DNA from: UBA3775 sp964572955
GTDB lineage: Bacteria > Bacillota > Clostridia > Lachnospirales > Lachnospiraceae
NCBI GenBank assembly: GCA_964572955.1
Contig: CAZNGY010000018.1
Span: forward strand, 1 to 33,196
Direction: 5' to 3'
DNA: 33,196 nt
Positions 31,564 through 33,196 of this stretch are shown here, one piece after another (positions within the stretch are counted from its first letter, which is position 1; each line of letters begins with the position of its first letter). A program made the translations under genes and the position numbers. The notes below the pieces were generated by a model. The model did not search any database. It was not told the DNA's origin and was given only the letters and a program-made list of their open reading frames with translations.

Positions 31564-31592
31564 AGTTTACCACATATTTATTTTTCAGTAAA
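31564..31592 (-). promoter_or_regulatory. Predicted promoter of metH
   Basis: TTTACT (31587-31592), a 17-base spacer and an extended -10, TGG-TAAACT (31564-31569), on the minus strand. The leader would be about 100 bases. Confidence 0.5.
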
Positions 31593-31663
31593 TCCACTTA
31601 TTATCCTATCTTTTTAAACTTTTCTTAAGTATTTGCGGTGTTTCGATAAATTTTCATTTTTAC

Positions 31664-31703
31664 AAAAAAAAGAAAGCTTTAATCCTTTACGATCAAAGCT
31701 TTC
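31664..31703 (-). terminator. Intrinsic terminator of groEL
   Basis: GAAAGCTTT (minus strand from 31703) pairs with AAAGCTTTC (to 31672), a perfect 9-bp stem followed by a run of eight T. It lies about 60 bases after the groEL stop. Confidence 0.88.
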
Positions 31704-31764
31704 CTGTATTAACTGTTTTTCATTATTCAGTTATAATATTTTGAACTTTTGCGTTTTACACAAA

Positions 31765-33196
31765 TTACATCATGTCAGGGTTCATTGCAGGCATCGCAGG
31801 AGCAGGCTCCTTAATGTTTGCAACAACTGACTCTGTCGTAAGAAGTGTGGAAGCAACGCTTGTCGCGTTCTGAAGAGCTGTTCTTGTTACCTTAACCGGA
31901 TCAAGAATTCCTGCTGAAACCATGTTTACATAACGGTCTGTTGCCGCATCGAAACCGATTCCCTCTTCTGATTCCTTGACTTTATTTATTATTACGGCAC
32001 CCTCAAGTCCAGCATTCTCAGCAATATAATAAAGTGGTGCTTCAAGTGCTTTAAGAATTACGTTAGCTCCGGTCTTTTCATCTCCCTGAAGAGTTTCTGC
32101 TACCTTTGCAACCTCTTTTGTCGCATGAATGTAAGCAGAGCCGCCGCCTGCGATAATCCCCTCTTCAACAGCGGCCTTTGTCGCGTTAAGTGCATCTTCC
32201 ATACGAAGCTTTGCTTCTTTCATTTCAATTTCAGTTGCTGCTCCAACACGGATTACGGCTACACCGCCTGCAAGTTTTGCAAGTCTTTCCTGAAGTTTCT
32301 CTTTATCAAATGTTGATGTAGATTCCTCATACTGTGCCTTAATCTGCTCTACTCTTGCAGCAATTTCTGATGAATCACCTGCACCATCAACAATTACGGT
32401 ATTTTCCTTAGTAATCTTAACTGACTTTGCACGACCGAGCTGTTCAATTGTTGTATCCTTAAGATCAAGTCCGAGATCCTGACAGATTACCTGACCACCT
32501 GTAAGTATTGCAATATCCTGAAGCATTTCTTTTCTTCTGTCACCATATCCGGGAGCCTTAACTGCCGCTACATTAAGTACACCGCGAAGTTTATTTACAA
32601 CAAGAGTGCTTAACGCTTCGCCCTCAACGTCCTCTGCAATTATGAGCAGCTTTCCGCTCATCTTCATTATTGACTCAAGTACAGGGAGTATATCCTGAAT
32701 ATTTGAAATTTTCTTGTCTGTTATAAGGATAAACGGATCATCCATGTTGATTTCCATCTTATCCATGTCAGTACACATATAGTTTGAAATGTAACCTCTG
32801 TCAAACTGCATTCCTTCAACAACGTCAAGTTCTGTCTGCATTGTCTTAGACTCTTCAATAGTAATTACACCATCTTTTGAAACTTTTTCCATTGCATCCG
32901 CAACCATCTTACCTACTTCTTCATCACCTGCAGAAATAGCTGCAACCTTTGCAATCTGATCCTTGCCGTTTACAACCTGACTCATTCTTGTGATTGCTTC
33001 TACTGCCGCATCCGTAGCCTTCTTCATACCACGACGGAGAGCAATAGGATTTGCACCGGCCTCAAGATTCTTCATACCTGCAGCAACCATTGCCTGTGTA
33101 AGAACCGTGGCTGTTGTTGTTCCGTCTCCTGCAACATCATTTGTTTTTGTTGCAACTTCCTTAACAAGCTGTGCACCCATGTTCTCAAACGCATCA
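31765..33196 (-). CDS. groL: Chaperonin GroEL (C-terminal part, runs off window)
   Basis: About 476 residues from the apical/equatorial region to the end are present; the N-terminal 60 or so residues lie beyond base 33196. The frame is open to the edge (DAFENMGAQLVKEVATK). The ATP-binding segment NDVAGDGTTTATVL contains the catalytic Asp. DEEVGKMVADAMEKV, the apical RGYISNYM and the equatorial AGGVAVIRVGAATE are all diagnostic. GroEL with GroES folds proteins in an ATP-driven cage. The tail ends AMPAMNPDMM, a short Met-rich end in place of longer GGM repeats. groES would be expected just beyond the window. Confidence 0.98.
   Translation of the reverse strand, partial: DAFENMGAQLVKEVATKTNDVAGDGTTTATVLTQAMVAAGMKNLEAGANPIALRRGMKKATDAAVEAITRMSQVVNGKDQIAKVAAISAGDEEVGKMVADAMEKVSKDGVITIEESKTMQTELDVVEGMQFDRGYISNYMCTDMDKMEINMDDPFILITDKKISNIQDILPVLESIMKMSGKLLIIAEDVEGEALSTLVVNKLRGVLNVAAVKAPGYGDRRKEMLQDIAILTGGQVICQDLGLDLKDTTIEQLGRAKSVKITKENTVIVDGAGDSSEIAARVEQIKAQYEESTSTFDKEKLQERLAKLAGGVAVIRVGAATEIEMKEAKLRMEDALNATKAAVEEGIIAGGGSAYIHATKEVAKVAETLQGDEKTGANVILKALEAPLYYIAENAGLEGAVIINKVKESEEGIGFDAATDRYVNMVSAGILDPVKVTRTALQNATSVASTLLTTESVVANIKEPAPAMPAMNPDMM

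Larger units (their letters stand above)
31457..31764. other. Intergenic region between metH and groEL
   Basis: This stretch of about 308 bases holds, on the minus strand, the groEL terminator (31664-31703), the metH promoter (31564-31592), a terminator-like hairpin in the metH leader (31510-31536) and the metH ribosome site. I see no gene. The leader does not show the conserved cores of SAM-I, cobalamin or T-box riboswitches. Confidence 0.65.

Noticed and set aside
31457..31592. SAM-I or cobalamin riboswitch before metH
   Set aside because: The leader is short and the conserved core sequences of these classes are not visible; kept only as an unclassified leader.

Overview
The window looks like chromosome of an anaerobic, low-to-mid-GC Gram-positive of the class Clostridia, most likely family Lachnospiraceae. 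The reasons are the AT-rich Gram-positive promoters and AGGAGG-type ribosome sites, the era/yqzL-like/recO/glyS and pth/mfd/foldase gene orders, a large M16C peptidase, a B12-dependent MetH without its reactivation domain, and secreted proteins carrying cohesin, dockerin and cadherin-like modules. The genus cannot be fixed from the sequence alone. Nearly every gene is on the minus strand; only a cold-shock gene (5565-5765) and a lipoprotein gene (11981-12997) are on the plus strand. I see no tRNA or rRNA gene, insertion sequence, prophage or CRISPR array.

Layout, left to right. 1-5227: the start of glyS (partial), recO, an overlapping yqzL-like small gene, era, and a zinc peptidase of family M16C. 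5458-5852: a monocistronic csp gene with a consensus promoter, a hairpin at the very 5' end of its transcript and a bidirectional terminator. 5949-11773: a four-gene cluster read leftwards, dapF, an S66 LD-carboxypeptidase, a secreted SH3b/GH73-type peptidoglycan hydrolase ending in a dockerin, and a membrane-anchored cohesin protein. 11981-12997: a divergent lipoprotein with a carbohydrate-binding-like fold. 13063-16829: acpP, a PH-domain protein and a cytoplasmic GH3 glycosidase with an inserted domain. 17005-19571: a CE4 deacetylase, a 1-phosphofructokinase-type sugar kinase and a zinc-dependent phospholipase C family protein. 19680-23602: a membrane-anchored trigger-factor-like foldase, a small membrane protein and an LtaS-like polymerase. 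23777-31456: a PrsA-like foldase, mfd, pth and metH. 31765-33196: the C-terminal part of groEL.

The most unusual part is 5949-9820. A dockerin-tailed peptidoglycan hydrolase is followed after 23 bp by a transmembrane cohesin protein, and both lie downstream of peptidoglycan genes (dapF, S66 carboxypeptidase). Cohesin and dockerin are best known from cellulosomes. Here they appear as an isolated pair that could tether an autolysin to the membrane of the same cell. The dockerin is atypical because only its first calcium loop keeps the acidic ligands. The cohesin protein has a duplicated IPAGYE module, one membrane span and a long acidic cytoplasmic tail, which suggests it may also report to or recruit something inside the cell.

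Much of the rest of the window also serves the envelope: two extracytoplasmic foldases, an LtaS-like enzyme, a polysaccharide deacetylase and the lipoprotein. Regulatory features include several consensus promoters, a terminator-like hairpin in the metH leader, and stem-loops next to the ribosome sites of the M16C peptidase and CE4 genes.
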